A stretch of DNA of 64,000 nt from Pustulibacterium marinum (GTDB taxonomy: Bacteria; Bacteroidota; Bacteroidia; Flavobacteriales; Flavobacteriaceae): contig NZ_FPBK01000013.1 in assembly GCF_900116665.1 (NCBI RefSeq), forward strand, positions 57,055-121,054. Reading direction: 5' to 3'. The notes below the pieces were generated by a model, which saw only the letters and a program-made list of their open reading frames with translations, searched no databases and had not been told where the DNA came from. The position numbers were made by a program, and so were the translations under genes. Shown piece after piece: positions 9,005 to 17,617 of the stretch; the first letter of the stretch is position 1; each line of letters begins with the position of its first letter.

Positions 9005-11464
9005 TCAATCTTTTTCCAGTTGTGCCATCATTCGGCGTATTCTGTCTTCCACTTTTTCAGAGGTGAGTTTTTCGCGCAATCTATCGGTAATAATAGGAAA
9101 GGAGAATGGTGTTGGTTTTTCGCAAGCTTTCCAAACTATGTTTTGTTTCATAATACGTTCCATAGCCTGTATTAATCTACCTTCTTCTAAGGTGTGCTCA
9201 AAAGTTTCGCGATAAGCTTGTTGATAAAGTAAATTATCAGGTTCAAAATCTTTAAAGACATTAAAGAGTAACTGCGAACTGCTTTGCAGGTGCTTACTTT
9301 TCAATAATTTATTAGGGTAACCCTGAAAAACCAATCCGGCAATCACCGCAATATCTCGAAACTTTCGGCGAGCCATTTCCGTAGCATTCAAACTTTTTTC
9401 AAGATCATCGGTAAGGTATTTTGTGGTAAACAAGTCGTTATCTAACACTTGTTGCATGTCTATTTCTTGGTCTGAAAGTAACTCAAAACCATAATCGTTA
9501 AACGCGATAGAAAATGTAATGGGCTGCAATAAACTCATGCGGTACGCCATCAAACTGCCCATGGCTTCATGCACAAACCTACCTTCAAAAGGATAAAATA
9601 CAGCGTGATAACCTTCTCTACTTTTAAAAGTTTCTATCAAAAATTGATGAGGTTCTGGCACAATAGATTCTCGTTTTTGCCTTTCGAATAACGATGATAA
9701 AGCTTTAATTTCTTTTGAACGATTGGGGTGATTGGCTTTGTACAATTCTTCCCGGAGCAAATCGCTCATCTGCGATGAGAAACTCATGCGACCGCCCATC
9801 CAACTAGGTACTTTCGCACTCTTTTGTTTTGACTTTTTCACCAAAACTTTCATTTCTTTCACTTGAAATAATTCAAGATTTCTACCTGCAAACGTAAACA
9901 CATCTCCGGGTTTTAGTTTAGAAATAAACCATTCTTCAATAGTACCTACATAACCGCCTTTTACATATTTTACTTGCAACATGGCATCGCTCACAATGGT
10001 GCCAATAGAAAGCCGATGTCGCATGGCAACCCCACGATTATTCACTTTAAATTTTCCGTCTTCCTCGATGTCTACTTTTTGGAATTCATCATAATTTTCT
10101 AGAGTTTGGCTTCCTTTGGTGATAAAATTCAAAACCCATTTCCATTGTGCTTCAGAAATTGCCTGAAAACAAAATGTTTGCTGTACTTCTTTAAAAATGT
10201 GTTCAGGATAAAAACCATCTGAAACTGCCAAAGTGGTTAAATACTGAATCAACACATCAAAACTCAATAGATACGGAATGCGATCTTCCACCACGGTTTC
10301 TTTTACCGCTTTTTGTAGCGCTGAAGCTTCAATCAATTCAATAGCGTGGGTTGGTAAAAAGTAAATCACACTTTCTTTGCCGGGTTGGTGACCGCTACGG
10401 CCAGCACGTTGCAAAAATCGGGCAACGCCTTTTGGTCCGCCAATTTGAATGATGGTTTCCACCGGAGCAAAATCGACACCTAAATCTAAACTAGAGGTAC
10501 ACACCACGGCTTTTAAACTTTCGTTGCGAATAGCACCTTCTACCCATAAGCGCGTTTCTTTGTTGATGCTACCATGATGCATCGCAATTTCTCCTGCAAA
10601 TTCAGGATGTTTGCTCAAAATTGCTTGAAACCACAATTCGCATTGCGAACGTGTGTTGGTAAAAATTAAAGTAGTTCTACTCTTTTTTAGAATCGGAATA
10701 ATATCTTCTAATAGATGCAAACCCAAATGACCACGCCATGGGAAACGTTCCATTTTTTCAGGAATGATGCTCTCTACTTTGATCTTTTTTTGAATATGGG
10801 CTTTAATCAATACTGAATTTTGAAGCGCTTCACTATCCGGGCCTAATAAAACTTCTTGAGCTTGCTGTAGATTACCAATAGTTGCTGAAATTCCCCAGAT
10901 TTGAAGCGTGTTGCAAATGGTTTTTAATCGGGATAATCCCAATTCAACTTGAACGCCACGTTTAGAGCCCAGTAATTCATGCCATTCATCAATAACAATC
11001 GCATCGAGATTTTTGAAGGTTTTATCGTAGCCTTTAGAAGCTAATAAAAGATGTAAACTTTCTGGAGTGGTAATGAGCAAATCGGGCATGTTTTTTTTCT
11101 GCTTTGCACGGTCTTGCGTACTAGTATCTCCCGTTCTAATACCCACTGTAAAATCTAAACCAATTTCATCGCAAAACTGTTGTGTAGCTTGTTGAATTTC
11201 TACCGAAAGTGCACGCAAAGGCGTAATCCAAACCGCTTTGAGTCCTTTTTTGGGTTTGGTAAAAGCATCCGGATTTTTGTTGAGGTAATTGAGCACAATA
11301 CCAATCCATAAAGCAAATGTTTTTCCGCTACCTGTTGGAGCATTAAGTAGACCATTTTTGCCTTCTAGAACCGCTTTCCATGTTTGCTTTTGAAACGGAA
11401 AGGGTTTCCAGTTTCGGTGTTGAAACCAGTCTTCTGCTATTTGATATGGGTTTTCATTTTTCAT
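9005..11464 (-). CDS. Ligase-associated DNA damage response DEXH-box helicase (Lhr-type)
   Basis: An 819-residue SF2 helicase of the Lhr-Core type. Walker A is APTGSGKT (residues 42-49), motif II is DEWH, motif III SATIG, and motif VI QRAGRSGHQPG. After the RecA pair come a winged-helix region and the Lhr-specific C-terminal domain; the length fits the Lhr-Core. Family members are 3'-to-5' translocases that unwind RNA:DNA or DNA duplexes. The gene is third in the repair operon: its ATG shares one base with the ligase stop (TAATG), so they are translationally coupled. Confidence 0.93.
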   Translation of the reverse strand: MKNENPYQIAEDWFQHRNWKPFPFQKQTWKAVLEGKNGLLNAPTGSGKTFALWIGIVLNYLNKNPDAFTKPKKGLKAVWITPLRALSVEIQQATQQFCDEIGLDFTVGIRTGDTSTQDRAKQKKNMPDLLITTPESLHLLLASKGYDKTFKNLDAIVIDEWHELLGSKRGVQVELGLSRLKTICNTLQIWGISATIGNLQQAQEVLLGPDSEALQNSVLIKAHIQKKIKVESIIPEKMERFPWRGHLGLHLLEDIIPILKKSRTTLIFTNTRSQCELWFQAILSKHPEFAGEIAMHHGSINKETRLWVEGAIRNESLKAVVCTSSLDLGVDFAPVETIIQIGGPKGVARFLQRAGRSGHQPGKESVIYFLPTHAIELIEASALQKAVKETVVEDRIPYLLSFDVLIQYLTTLAVSDGFYPEHIFKEVQQTFCFQAISEAQWKWVLNFITKGSQTLENYDEFQKVDIEEDGKFKVNNRGVAMRHRLSIGTIVSDAMLQVKYVKGGYVGTIEEWFISKLKPGDVFTFAGRNLELFQVKEMKVLVKKSKQKSAKVPSWMGGRMSFSSQMSDLLREELYKANHPNRSKEIKALSSLFERQKRESIVPEPHQFLIETFKSREGYHAVFYPFEGRFVHEAMGSLMAYRMSLLQPITFSIAFNDYGFELLSDQEIDMQQVLDNDLFTTKYLTDDLEKSLNATEMARRKFRDIAVIAGLVFQGYPNKLLKSKHLQSSSQLLFNVFKDFEPDNLLYQQAYRETFEHTLEEGRLIQAMERIMKQNIVWKACEKPTPFSFPIITDRLREKLTSEKVEDRIRRMMAQLEKD

Positions 11465-13053
11465 TACTTCACAATCAAATTTTTAAGATCTTCCAGTGTA
11501 TTGGCTTCTTCAATTTTCTTGTCTTTTCGCCAGCGTAAAATTCTAGGAAAACGAACGGCAACGCCACTTTTATGACGGTTACTTTCGGCAATACCTTCAA
11601 AAGCAATTTCAAAAACCAGCTCTGGCGTTACTTGCCGAACAGGACCAAATTTATCGGTGGTATTTCGTTTTACAAAATTATCCACTTGGCGAAATTCAGC
11701 ATCTGTAAGTCCGGAATAGGCTTTGGCAAACGTAACGAGTTCGTAGTCTTTCCAAAGTGCAAAGGTGTAATCTGTAAACAAATTGGTGCGTCTACCGTGA
11801 CCGCGCATGGCGTAGGTGAGCACCGCATCTATGGTAAGTGGATCGACTTTCCATTTCCACCAATCGCCTTTTTTTCGACCTACTAGATAAGGAGAATCTT
11901 TTCGTTTTAGCATCAAACCTTCACTTTTTACTTCTCTGGAATTTTCACGTTCGGTAGTGGCTGATTCCCAAGAGTTAAATTGCAAAACTTCTGATTTTTG
12001 AAGTGATAACTCTTGATCTTTTACCGATGCTAGTAAAGTGTCTAAATAGGTTCTGCGTTGTTGGTAGGGTTCGTCACGAACATCTTTTCCGTTCCATTCC
12101 AAAACATCGTACGCTTTGAGAATTATAGGTGTTTTTTCAAGTAATTTTTTGGTGATGTTTTTTCGTCCAATACGAGTTTGTAAATCATTAAACGTACCAA
12201 TTTCTCCATTTGGATAGGGTAGAATTTCTCCGTCTAACACGGTTCCGTCAGGAAATGCTTCAATAAACGCATCGAACTCAGGGTATTTATCAGTTACCAA
12301 TTCTTCACCACGACTCCACACAAACAATTCGTTATTCCTAACAATAATTTGTGCCCGAATACCATCCCATTTATGTTCAAAATACCAATCGTTCACGTCA
12401 CCTAAATCGGCCACTTCACCTTCTACGGCATACGCCAAATAAAACGGATAGGGTTTGCTTAGGTAATCTTCTTTATTCTCTTCTAAAATTAGTTTTTTGT
12501 ACGTGGTGTTTTGTGGTGACCAATCGCCCATTAATTTGTAGGCGAGAATATCTTCGTCTATTTCGGTAGCTTTGGCAAGTGCTCTAGTCATTAATTTTTG
12601 ACTCACACCAATACGAAACCCTCCCGTTAAAATTTTATTGAACACAAAACGCTCATAATAATCGAGCTGCATCCAATTGGTAAGCAGATAAGTTTTCTTT
12701 TCAGCTTCCTCTTTTCCGTAGAGTTGAATAATTTCTTCAATAAATGTTGAAAGACTTTTGTGGTGTGTTTTATCAGCATTAGGAATCACCAAAGCAATGG
12801 TTTCTGCTAAATCGCCTACAATATGATACGATTCTTCAAACAACCACAGCGGAATATTTGCAGCTTCCGAAGCCCAAGTTCGCAGTAACGTAGTATTCAC
12901 CGGTCGTTTAGGTCGCCTGTGCGAAAGTAGCGCGATGGTCCATAGTTTATCTTGATCATTCGCTGTTTTAAAATATTCGGCTAGAGCGGCTACTTTGGTG
13001 TTGGTTTTATTGGTGCCGTCTAAAGTTTTTATGAGTTGCGCAAACTGTTTCAT
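11464..13053 (-). CDS. ATP-dependent DNA ligase of the DNA damage response cluster
   Basis: A 529-residue ligase with an N-terminal DNA-binding region (about 1-190), a nucleotidyltransferase domain whose adenylated lysine is K228 in EHKWDGIR, motif III (YDVLEWNG region), motif IV (EGLMLK), motif V (WWKWK) and an OB fold to the C-terminus. It seals nicks with ATP and would act alongside the chromosomal NAD-dependent LigA, which is not in this window. It lacks LigD-type polymerase or phosphoesterase domains. The start overlaps the exonuclease stop by four bases (ATGA) and its stop overlaps the helicase start by one. Confidence 0.94.
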   Translation of the reverse strand: MKQFAQLIKTLDGTNKTNTKVAALAEYFKTANDQDKLWTIALLSHRRPKRPVNTTLLRTWASEAANIPLWLFEESYHIVGDLAETIALVIPNADKTHHKSLSTFIEEIIQLYGKEEAEKKTYLLTNWMQLDYYERFVFNKILTGGFRIGVSQKLMTRALAKATEIDEDILAYKLMGDWSPQNTTYKKLILEENKEDYLSKPYPFYLAYAVEGEVADLGDVNDWYFEHKWDGIRAQIIVRNNELFVWSRGEELVTDKYPEFDAFIEAFPDGTVLDGEILPYPNGEIGTFNDLQTRIGRKNITKKLLEKTPIILKAYDVLEWNGKDVRDEPYQQRRTYLDTLLASVKDQELSLQKSEVLQFNSWESATTERENSREVKSEGLMLKRKDSPYLVGRKKGDWWKWKVDPLTIDAVLTYAMRGHGRRTNLFTDYTFALWKDYELVTFAKAYSGLTDAEFRQVDNFVKRNTTDKFGPVRQVTPELVFEIAFEGIAESNRHKSGVAVRFPRILRWRKDKKIEEANTLEDLKNLIVK

Positions 13054-14069
13054 TCATTCACCTCACTTTCTTCTTTAGCATCTAAATTTTCGCCTTCGTA
13101 TTGTGTAGCTTCCGTTCGGGCATCATACCCTAAAGTATTCAAATAGCGCGAAAAAATATCGGCATAACCATGTGTGGCAATTACTTTTTCACAACCTGTA
13201 GCTTTGATGGCTGTGAGTAATTCTTGCCAATCGCAATGGTCAGACAGTACAAAACCTTTGTCAATAGCACGTCTTCTACGAGCTCCTCGAAATGCCATCC
13301 AACCGCTAGCGGTTGCGGTAACAAAGGGAGCAAACTTACGCAACCAAACTGTGCCATGCGCACTTGGTGGGGCGATGATAATATTACCAGCAATTTCTTT
13401 TTTATCGGTTTCTTTGGTAATTCTGATGGTTTCTGGAAGCGCAATTTGTTCGCGAAGCACTTCGTTTAAATTTTCTACTGCAGCATGGGTATATATTTTT
13501 CCGATGGAAGTATCTAAATGTTTAATGATGCGTTGTGCTTTTCCTAACGAATATCCGAATAAGACAGAAGTTTTCCCTACAGCTTTGTTTTGCTGCCACC
13601 ATTCATTAATATCGGTAAACACTTCCTCTTGCGGTCGCCATTTAAAAGCAGGTAAACCAAAAGTACATTCGGTAATAAAACTATGGGATTGTATAGGCTC
13701 AAAAGGAACAGAAATTCCATCATGTTGCAATTTATAATCGCCTGTAAATACCCAAACTTCACCTTTATGTTCTACCCGAATTTGTGAAGAACCTGGAATA
13801 TGCCCAGCAGGATGAAAACTAAACTTTACATTGTTTATGGTAAACGATTCGTTATAATTCACTCCACTTACATTAATATCACCCAACCGATGTTTCATGA
13901 TGGGGATATTATCAAAATGCGAAATATAAGATTTGTTTCCCCAGCGAGAATGATCGGCATGACCGTGAGTGATTAAGGCTTTGTCTACATTTTTCCAAGG
14001 ATCTAGATATACGTTGGCTTGCTCGCAAAAGATTCCGTTTTCGGTAAATTGTAGTAAGGGTGATTTCAT
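13050..14069 (-). CDS. Ligase-associated DNA damage response exonuclease (metallo-beta-lactamase/SNM1-like)
   Basis: A 339-residue MBL-fold nuclease. The metal motif is H35-x-H37-x-D39-H40 (THGHADHSRWG), followed by HPAGHIPGSSQ, FTGDYK and a C-terminal beta-CASP-like part with ATHG. Homologues in the Lhr-ligase-exonuclease-phosphoesterase cluster process DNA ends as 5' or flap exonucleases. It is the first gene of the five-gene minus-strand repair operon, so the operon promoter should lie in 14070-14224, where the TerB gene diverges; no clear minus-strand TAnnTTTG was found there. Confidence 0.92.
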   Translation of the reverse strand: MKSPLLQFTENGIFCEQANVYLDPWKNVDKALITHGHADHSRWGNKSYISHFDNIPIMKHRLGDINVSGVNYNESFTINNVKFSFHPAGHIPGSSQIRVEHKGEVWVFTGDYKLQHDGISVPFEPIQSHSFITECTFGLPAFKWRPQEEVFTDINEWWQQNKAVGKTSVLFGYSLGKAQRIIKHLDTSIGKIYTHAAVENLNEVLREQIALPETIRITKETDKKEIAGNIIIAPPSAHGTVWLRKFAPFVTATASGWMAFRGARRRRAIDKGFVLSDHCDWQELLTAIKATGCEKVIATHGYADIFSRYLNTLGYDARTEATQYEGENLDAKEESEVNE

Positions 14070-14224
14070 TAAAAAAAAATAATTATATCCGAAAGCTTAA
14101 GTTATTAATTACGACAATTTAAATACCTTAAGGTTCTGTTATATATTCCATAAATAATCTTTCGCAAAAAAAAATAATAAGAAAATTGTGGAATATGTAT
14201 ATTTGCCTCACTAAAAACTAAATA
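14070..14224. promoter_or_regulatory. Divergent promoter region of the DNA repair operon and the TerB-like gene
   Basis: This 155-base AT-rich gap separates two divergent start codons. On the plus strand TATATTTG (14198-14205) matches TAnnTTTG 19 bases before the TerB ATG. The minus strand shows no clear consensus. No strong inverted repeat or recognisable SOS-type operator was seen, so any damage control is not readable here. Confidence 0.5.
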
Positions 14225-14656
14225 ATGGCATTTTCAGATTTATATTCAAGTGGGTTTCTTGATCGTAATCGCGATCATTTTGCATCTATTGTAAGAGTTG
14301 CATTATCTGATGGTGAAATCAATGAAGAAGAGCGTGCGTTTATAGATAGATTGGCGCATAATCTAGAGATTCCAGATTCTCAAAAAGAAGAGATTTTAAA
14401 GAACCCTGCAAAATATCCAATTAACCCGCCAGTGTTGTATGAAGCAAGATTGGAGCGTTTGTACGATATTGCAAGAATTGTGTATGCAGATCACTTGGCA
14501 GATGATGAAGAAATGAATATGATGATTAAGTTAGGAATCGGATTAGGATTTTCTCCAGGTAATGTAGAATTTATAGTGAAAAAAGCAATGCACTTGCTAA
14601 GTTTGAAGGTAGATTTAGAAACCTTCAAGGAAGAAATAAAACATATGAACAGATAA
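14225..14656 (+). CDS. TerB-family (tellurite resistance B-like) protein
   Basis: A 143-residue soluble all-helical protein. The acidic-helix pattern VALSDGEINEEERAFIDRLA near the N-terminus and its weaker echo VYADHLADDEEMNMMIKLG are typical of the two metal-binding helix pairs of TerB-like domains. No TerA, C, D or Z partners are adjacent, so a tellurite role is not implied; lone TerB proteins are common in Flavobacteria and their function is unknown. Monocistronic, with its own promoter element and a terminator 10 bases or less after the stop. Confidence 0.8.
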   Translation: MAFSDLYSSGFLDRNRDHFASIVRVALSDGEINEEERAFIDRLAHNLEIPDSQKEEILKNPAKYPINPPVLYEARLERLYDIARIVYADHLADDEEMNMMIKLGIGLGFSPGNVEFIVKKAMHLLSLKVDLETFKEEIKHMNR

Positions 14657-14659
14657 TAA

Positions 14660-14690
14660 AAAAAAACCGAGCTTTTAGCCCGGTTTTTTT
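14660..14690. terminator. Bidirectional terminator between the TerB-like gene and fbp
   Basis: Stem AAAACCG.GC with loop TTTTA and returning GC.CGGTTTT (one A/C mismatch) is flanked by A and T tracts and lies between two convergent stop codons. Confidence 0.8.
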
Positions 14691-14694
14691 ATGA

Positions 14695-15711
14695 CTATTG
14701 TTTTGGATTTGCTTTTTGAATAAACTCTTCCACTTTGTCAACCATATTTTTACTTCCGCAGAAAAACGGAACCCTTTGGTGTAGTTCTTTAGGTTGAATG
14801 TCTAAAATAGGCATGTAACCATCGCTAGCTTTTCCGCCGGCTTGTTCCGCTAAAAAAGCCATTGGGTTACACTCGTACAAAAGTCTTAATTTACCTTCTT
14901 CCTGTTTAGAGCTCTTAGGGTACATGTAAATACCGCCTTTGATCATATTTCTGTGAAAATCGGATGCTAAAGAGCCTATGTATCTTGAAGTGTAAGGGCG
15001 GTCACCTTCTTCTTTTTGACAATATTTGATGTAATCTTTTACACCTTGATGAAAATGAACATAATGACCTTCATTTACAGAATAGATTTTTCCATCTTCA
15101 GGAATTTTAATATCTGGATTGGATAAATAATAGCTTCCAATAGCAGGGTTCAATGTAAAACCATTTACACCATCTCCGGTGGAATAAACGATCATTGTAG
15201 AAGTTCCGTAGATAATATAACCCGCTGCAACTTGGTTACGCCCCGGTTGTAAAAAATCTTCTAATTGTACCGGAGTTCCAATTGGAGTAACTCTTCTGTA
15301 TATAGAAAAAATAGTTCCTACAGAAACATTGACATCAATATTGCTAGAGCCGTCCAAAGGGTCAATCAACACAACATATTTGTTCTGATGATTCTTGTCG
15401 TTGCTATTAATACTAATGAATTCATCTTCTTCTTCCGAAGCAATACCGCAGACAATCTCGCGATTGGTAAGTGCTTGGATAAATTTTTCGTTTGCCAACA
15501 CGTCTAGTTTTTGTTGGTCTTCCCCCTGAATGTTTGTATCGCCGGCGGCTCCCAGAATGTCCACTAACCCAGCTTTACTCACTTCATGGTTAACTACCTT
15601 TGCTGCAAGCCTAATGGCATTGATCAGCTTCGAGAGTTCACCTGTAGAGTATTGAAAAGAAGTTTGATTTTCAATAATAAACTCTCCAAGTGTTTGGTTT
15701 TTTTTCGTCAT
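14695..15711 (-). CDS. fbp: Class I fructose-1,6-bisphosphatase
   Basis: This 338-residue enzyme hydrolyses fructose 1,6-bisphosphate to fructose 6-phosphate in gluconeogenesis. Metal- and substrate-binding motifs are visible: [14 protein letters not shown], the acidic EEDE stretch, [12 protein letters not shown] (the family signature) and the C-terminal [17 protein letters not shown]. Length is as expected. It stands alone, divergent from the GNAT-lysC-olsF group, and shares a terminator with the TerB-like gene. Gluconeogenesis would matter to a cell living on protein or amino acids, in keeping with the secreted protease, but that link is inference. Confidence 0.95.
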   Translation of the reverse strand: MTKKNQTLGEFIIENQTSFQYSTGELSKLINAIRLAAKVVNHEVSKAGLVDILGAAGDTNIQGEDQQKLDVLANEKFIQALTNREIVCGIASEEEDEFISINSNDKNHQNKYVVLIDPLDGSSNIDVNVSVGTIFSIYRRVTPIGTPVQLEDFLQPGRNQVAAGYIIYGTSTMIVYSTGDGVNGFTLNPAIGSYYLSNPDIKIPEDGKIYSVNEGHYVHFHQGVKDYIKYCQKEEGDRPYTSRYIGSLASDFHRNMIKGGIYMYPKSSKQEEGKLRLLYECNPMAFLAEQAGGKASDGYMPILDIQPKELHQRVPFFCGSKNMVDKVEEFIQKANPKQ

Positions 15712-15806
15712 AAGTGTTTTTTAGATGTTTAGTTGTGATTCCTTACAAATATCGACAAAATTGTTAAACGATAACGATTTCGCTAAATATTAAATTTTTA
15801 AATTTG

Positions 15807-15814
15807 TAACTTTG
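15807..15814 (+). promoter_or_regulatory. Putative promoter -7 element (TAACTTTG) of the GNAT-lysC unit
   Basis: TAACTTTG matches TAnnTTTG, 28 bases upstream of the GNAT start. An AT-rich leader follows. Confidence 0.5.
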
Positions 15815-15842
15815 TGTTATAAATAAAACATATATTTATAAA

Positions 15843-16322
15843 ATGAGTTTTAGTGTTCGATTAGCAACAAAAGAAGACATGTCTCAAGTCTGGAATTTGA
15901 TTCATGAACTTGCTGTTTATGAAAAGGAGCCCGATGCAGTTGAGGTTACTATTGAAGATTTACAAACAGATGGATTTGGAGAGCAACCTGCTTTTACATG
16001 TTTCGTAGCAGAGGAAAATCAAAAGATCTTGGGAATAGCTTTGTTTTATAACAGATATTCTACCTGGAAAGGAAAAACAATTCATTTAGAAGATCTAATT
16101 GTTACCGAAAGTGCTCGAGGACGCGGTATTGGAAAAGCGTTGTTAACAAAAGTGATTGAGTTTGGACATGAACAAAAGCTAAAACGAATAGAATGGGCAG
16201 TTCTTGACTGGAATGAGCCTGCAATAAAATTTTATGAAAATAATGGTGCTGCAGTACTAAGAGATTGGGATGTGGTACAATTAGATGAGCAAGGAATACA
16301 AAATTATATTAATAAACTGTAG
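15843..16322 (+). CDS. GNAT-family N-acetyltransferase
   Basis: A 159-residue acetyltransferase whose length is that of a single GNAT domain. The acetyl-CoA-binding motif A is clear: LEDLIVTESARGRGIGKALL (RGRGIG at the pyrophosphate loop). It resembles the diamine/thialysine acetyltransferase branch (ATKEDMSQVWNLIHELAVYEK at the N-terminus, EWAVLDWNEPAIKFYENNGA near the end). The acceptor may be a small amine or amino acid such as thialysine. The lysC gene starts two bases after its stop, so co-transcription is certain and a tie to lysine-family metabolism is possible. Confidence 0.85.
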   Translation: MSFSVRLATKEDMSQVWNLIHELAVYEKEPDAVEVTIEDLQTDGFGEQPAFTCFVAEENQKILGIALFYNRYSTWKGKTIHLEDLIVTESARGRGIGKALLTKVIEFGHEQKLKRIEWAVLDWNEPAIKFYENNGAAVLRDWDVVQLDEQGIQNYINKL

Positions 16323-16324
16323 CA

Positions 16325-17575
16325 ATGCGAATTTTTAAATTTGGTGGTGCATCTGTAAAAGATGCGGAAGGTGTAAAAAATGTAGTAAACGTGCTGCAAA
16401 CCGTTGGCTACGAAGGTACTTTGTTGGTGGTTTCTGCAATGGGAAAAACTACCAATGCCTTAGAATTGGTGGTGAAAAATTACTTTGAGAACAAACAAGA
16501 GTTACAAAGTTCTATTCAAGAAATCAAAAAATACCATAATAGTATTTTGTTAGATCTTTTTGATAATGAAAACCATCCTGTTTTTTGGAAAGTTGATGGA
16601 CTTTTTGGAGAGTTAACTTCTTTCTTGGATAGAAACAAATCACCAAATTATAGTTTTGTTTATGATCAAGTTGTGAGTTTTGGTGAACTGGTTTCTACAA
16701 CCATCATCAGCCAATACATGCAAGAGAATGGTATTAAGAATACGTGGTTAGATGTGCGTACTTTAATAAAAACAGATGCCAGTTACCGTGATGCAAAAGT
16801 AAATTGGGAAGCTACGCAACAAGAAATTACGGAGAACGTAAATAAAGATCTTTTAAATATTACACAAGGATTTGTAGGGAGTGATGATAACAATTTTACT
16901 ACAACTTTGGGTAGAGAAGGTTCTGACTATACTGCGGCTATTTTTGCATATTGTTTAAATGCTGAAAACGTTACCATATGGAAAGATGTTCCTGGTGTAT
17001 TGAATGCAGATCCTAGGTATTTTGAAAATGCTCAGTTATTACATCAAATTTCATATCAAGAAGCTATTGAGTTAGCATTCTATGGAGCTTCGGTAATTCA
17101 CCCAAAAACATTACAACCGCTTCAGAGAAAAGAAATTCCGTTGCATGTAAAATCGTTTTTGAATCCTACTGCAGCCGGCACTACTGTAGGTAAAGGAAAA
17201 GATTTGGAGCCTTTTGTTCCGTGTTTTATTGTTAAGAAAAATCAGGTATTGATTTCACTTTCATCTTTAGATTTCTCATTCATAGTTGAAGAAAACATAA
17301 GTGAGATCTTCAGACTCTTACACGAGGCAAAAATGAAGGTAGATGTGATTCAAAATTCGGCAATTAGTTTTTCGGTATGTGCTGAAAATAAATTTAATAC
17401 ACTTGAATCGTTATTAACAAAATTACGAGGTAAATTTAAAATTGAATGCTACGAAGGTGTTTCGTTATATACTGTAAGACACGTAACTGCAGAGGCTTTG
17501 GAAGCTATTGAAGCAGATAAAGATATACTATTAAAACAACGTTTACAGGATACAGTTCAAATTGTATCTAAATAA
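16325..17575 (+). CDS. lysC: Aspartate kinase (monofunctional)
   Basis: This 416-residue kinase makes 4-phospho-L-aspartate, the first step to lysine, threonine, methionine and diaminopimelate. It starts with KFGGASV (residues 5-11; most family members have KFGGTSV), and carries TLGREGSDYTA and the signature WKDVPGVLNADPR. The C-terminal third holds the paired ACT domains for feedback control. No homoserine dehydrogenase domain follows, so it is not ThrA. It lies two bases downstream of the GNAT gene. Confidence 0.88.
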   Translation: MRIFKFGGASVKDAEGVKNVVNVLQTVGYEGTLLVVSAMGKTTNALELVVKNYFENKQELQSSIQEIKKYHNSILLDLFDNENHPVFWKVDGLFGELTSFLDRNKSPNYSFVYDQVVSFGELVSTTIISQYMQENGIKNTWLDVRTLIKTDASYRDAKVNWEATQQEITENVNKDLLNITQGFVGSDDNNFTTTLGREGSDYTAAIFAYCLNAENVTIWKDVPGVLNADPRYFENAQLLHQISYQEAIELAFYGASVIHPKTLQPLQRKEIPLHVKSFLNPTAAGTTVGKGKDLEPFVPCFIVKKNQVLISLSSLDFSFIVEENISEIFRLLHEAKMKVDVIQNSAISFSVCAENKFNTLESLLTKLRGKFKIECYEGVSLYTVRHVTAEALEAIEADKDILLKQRLQDTVQIVSK

Positions 17576-17590
17576 CCAAAGGCTTTTTGC

Positions 17591-17598
17591 TATCTTTG
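17591..17598 (+). promoter_or_regulatory. Putative olsF promoter -7 element (TATCTTTG)
   Basis: TATCTTTG fits TAnnTTTG in the 42-base gap between lysC and olsF, 19 bases before the olsF ATG. Confidence 0.55.
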
Positions 17599-17617
17599 TT
17601 TGTATAACATTTTGTAG

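Noticed and set aside
13174..13737. 187-codon plus-strand open frame opposite the exonuclease gene
   Set aside because: It is fully antisense to a strongly conserved MBL-fold nuclease frame, has no recognisable domain, and its composition follows from the opposite strand's codons.
14225..14656. Tellurite resistance operon
   Set aside because: Only a single TerB-like domain is present; no TerA, TerC, TerD, TerE or TerZ gene is nearby.
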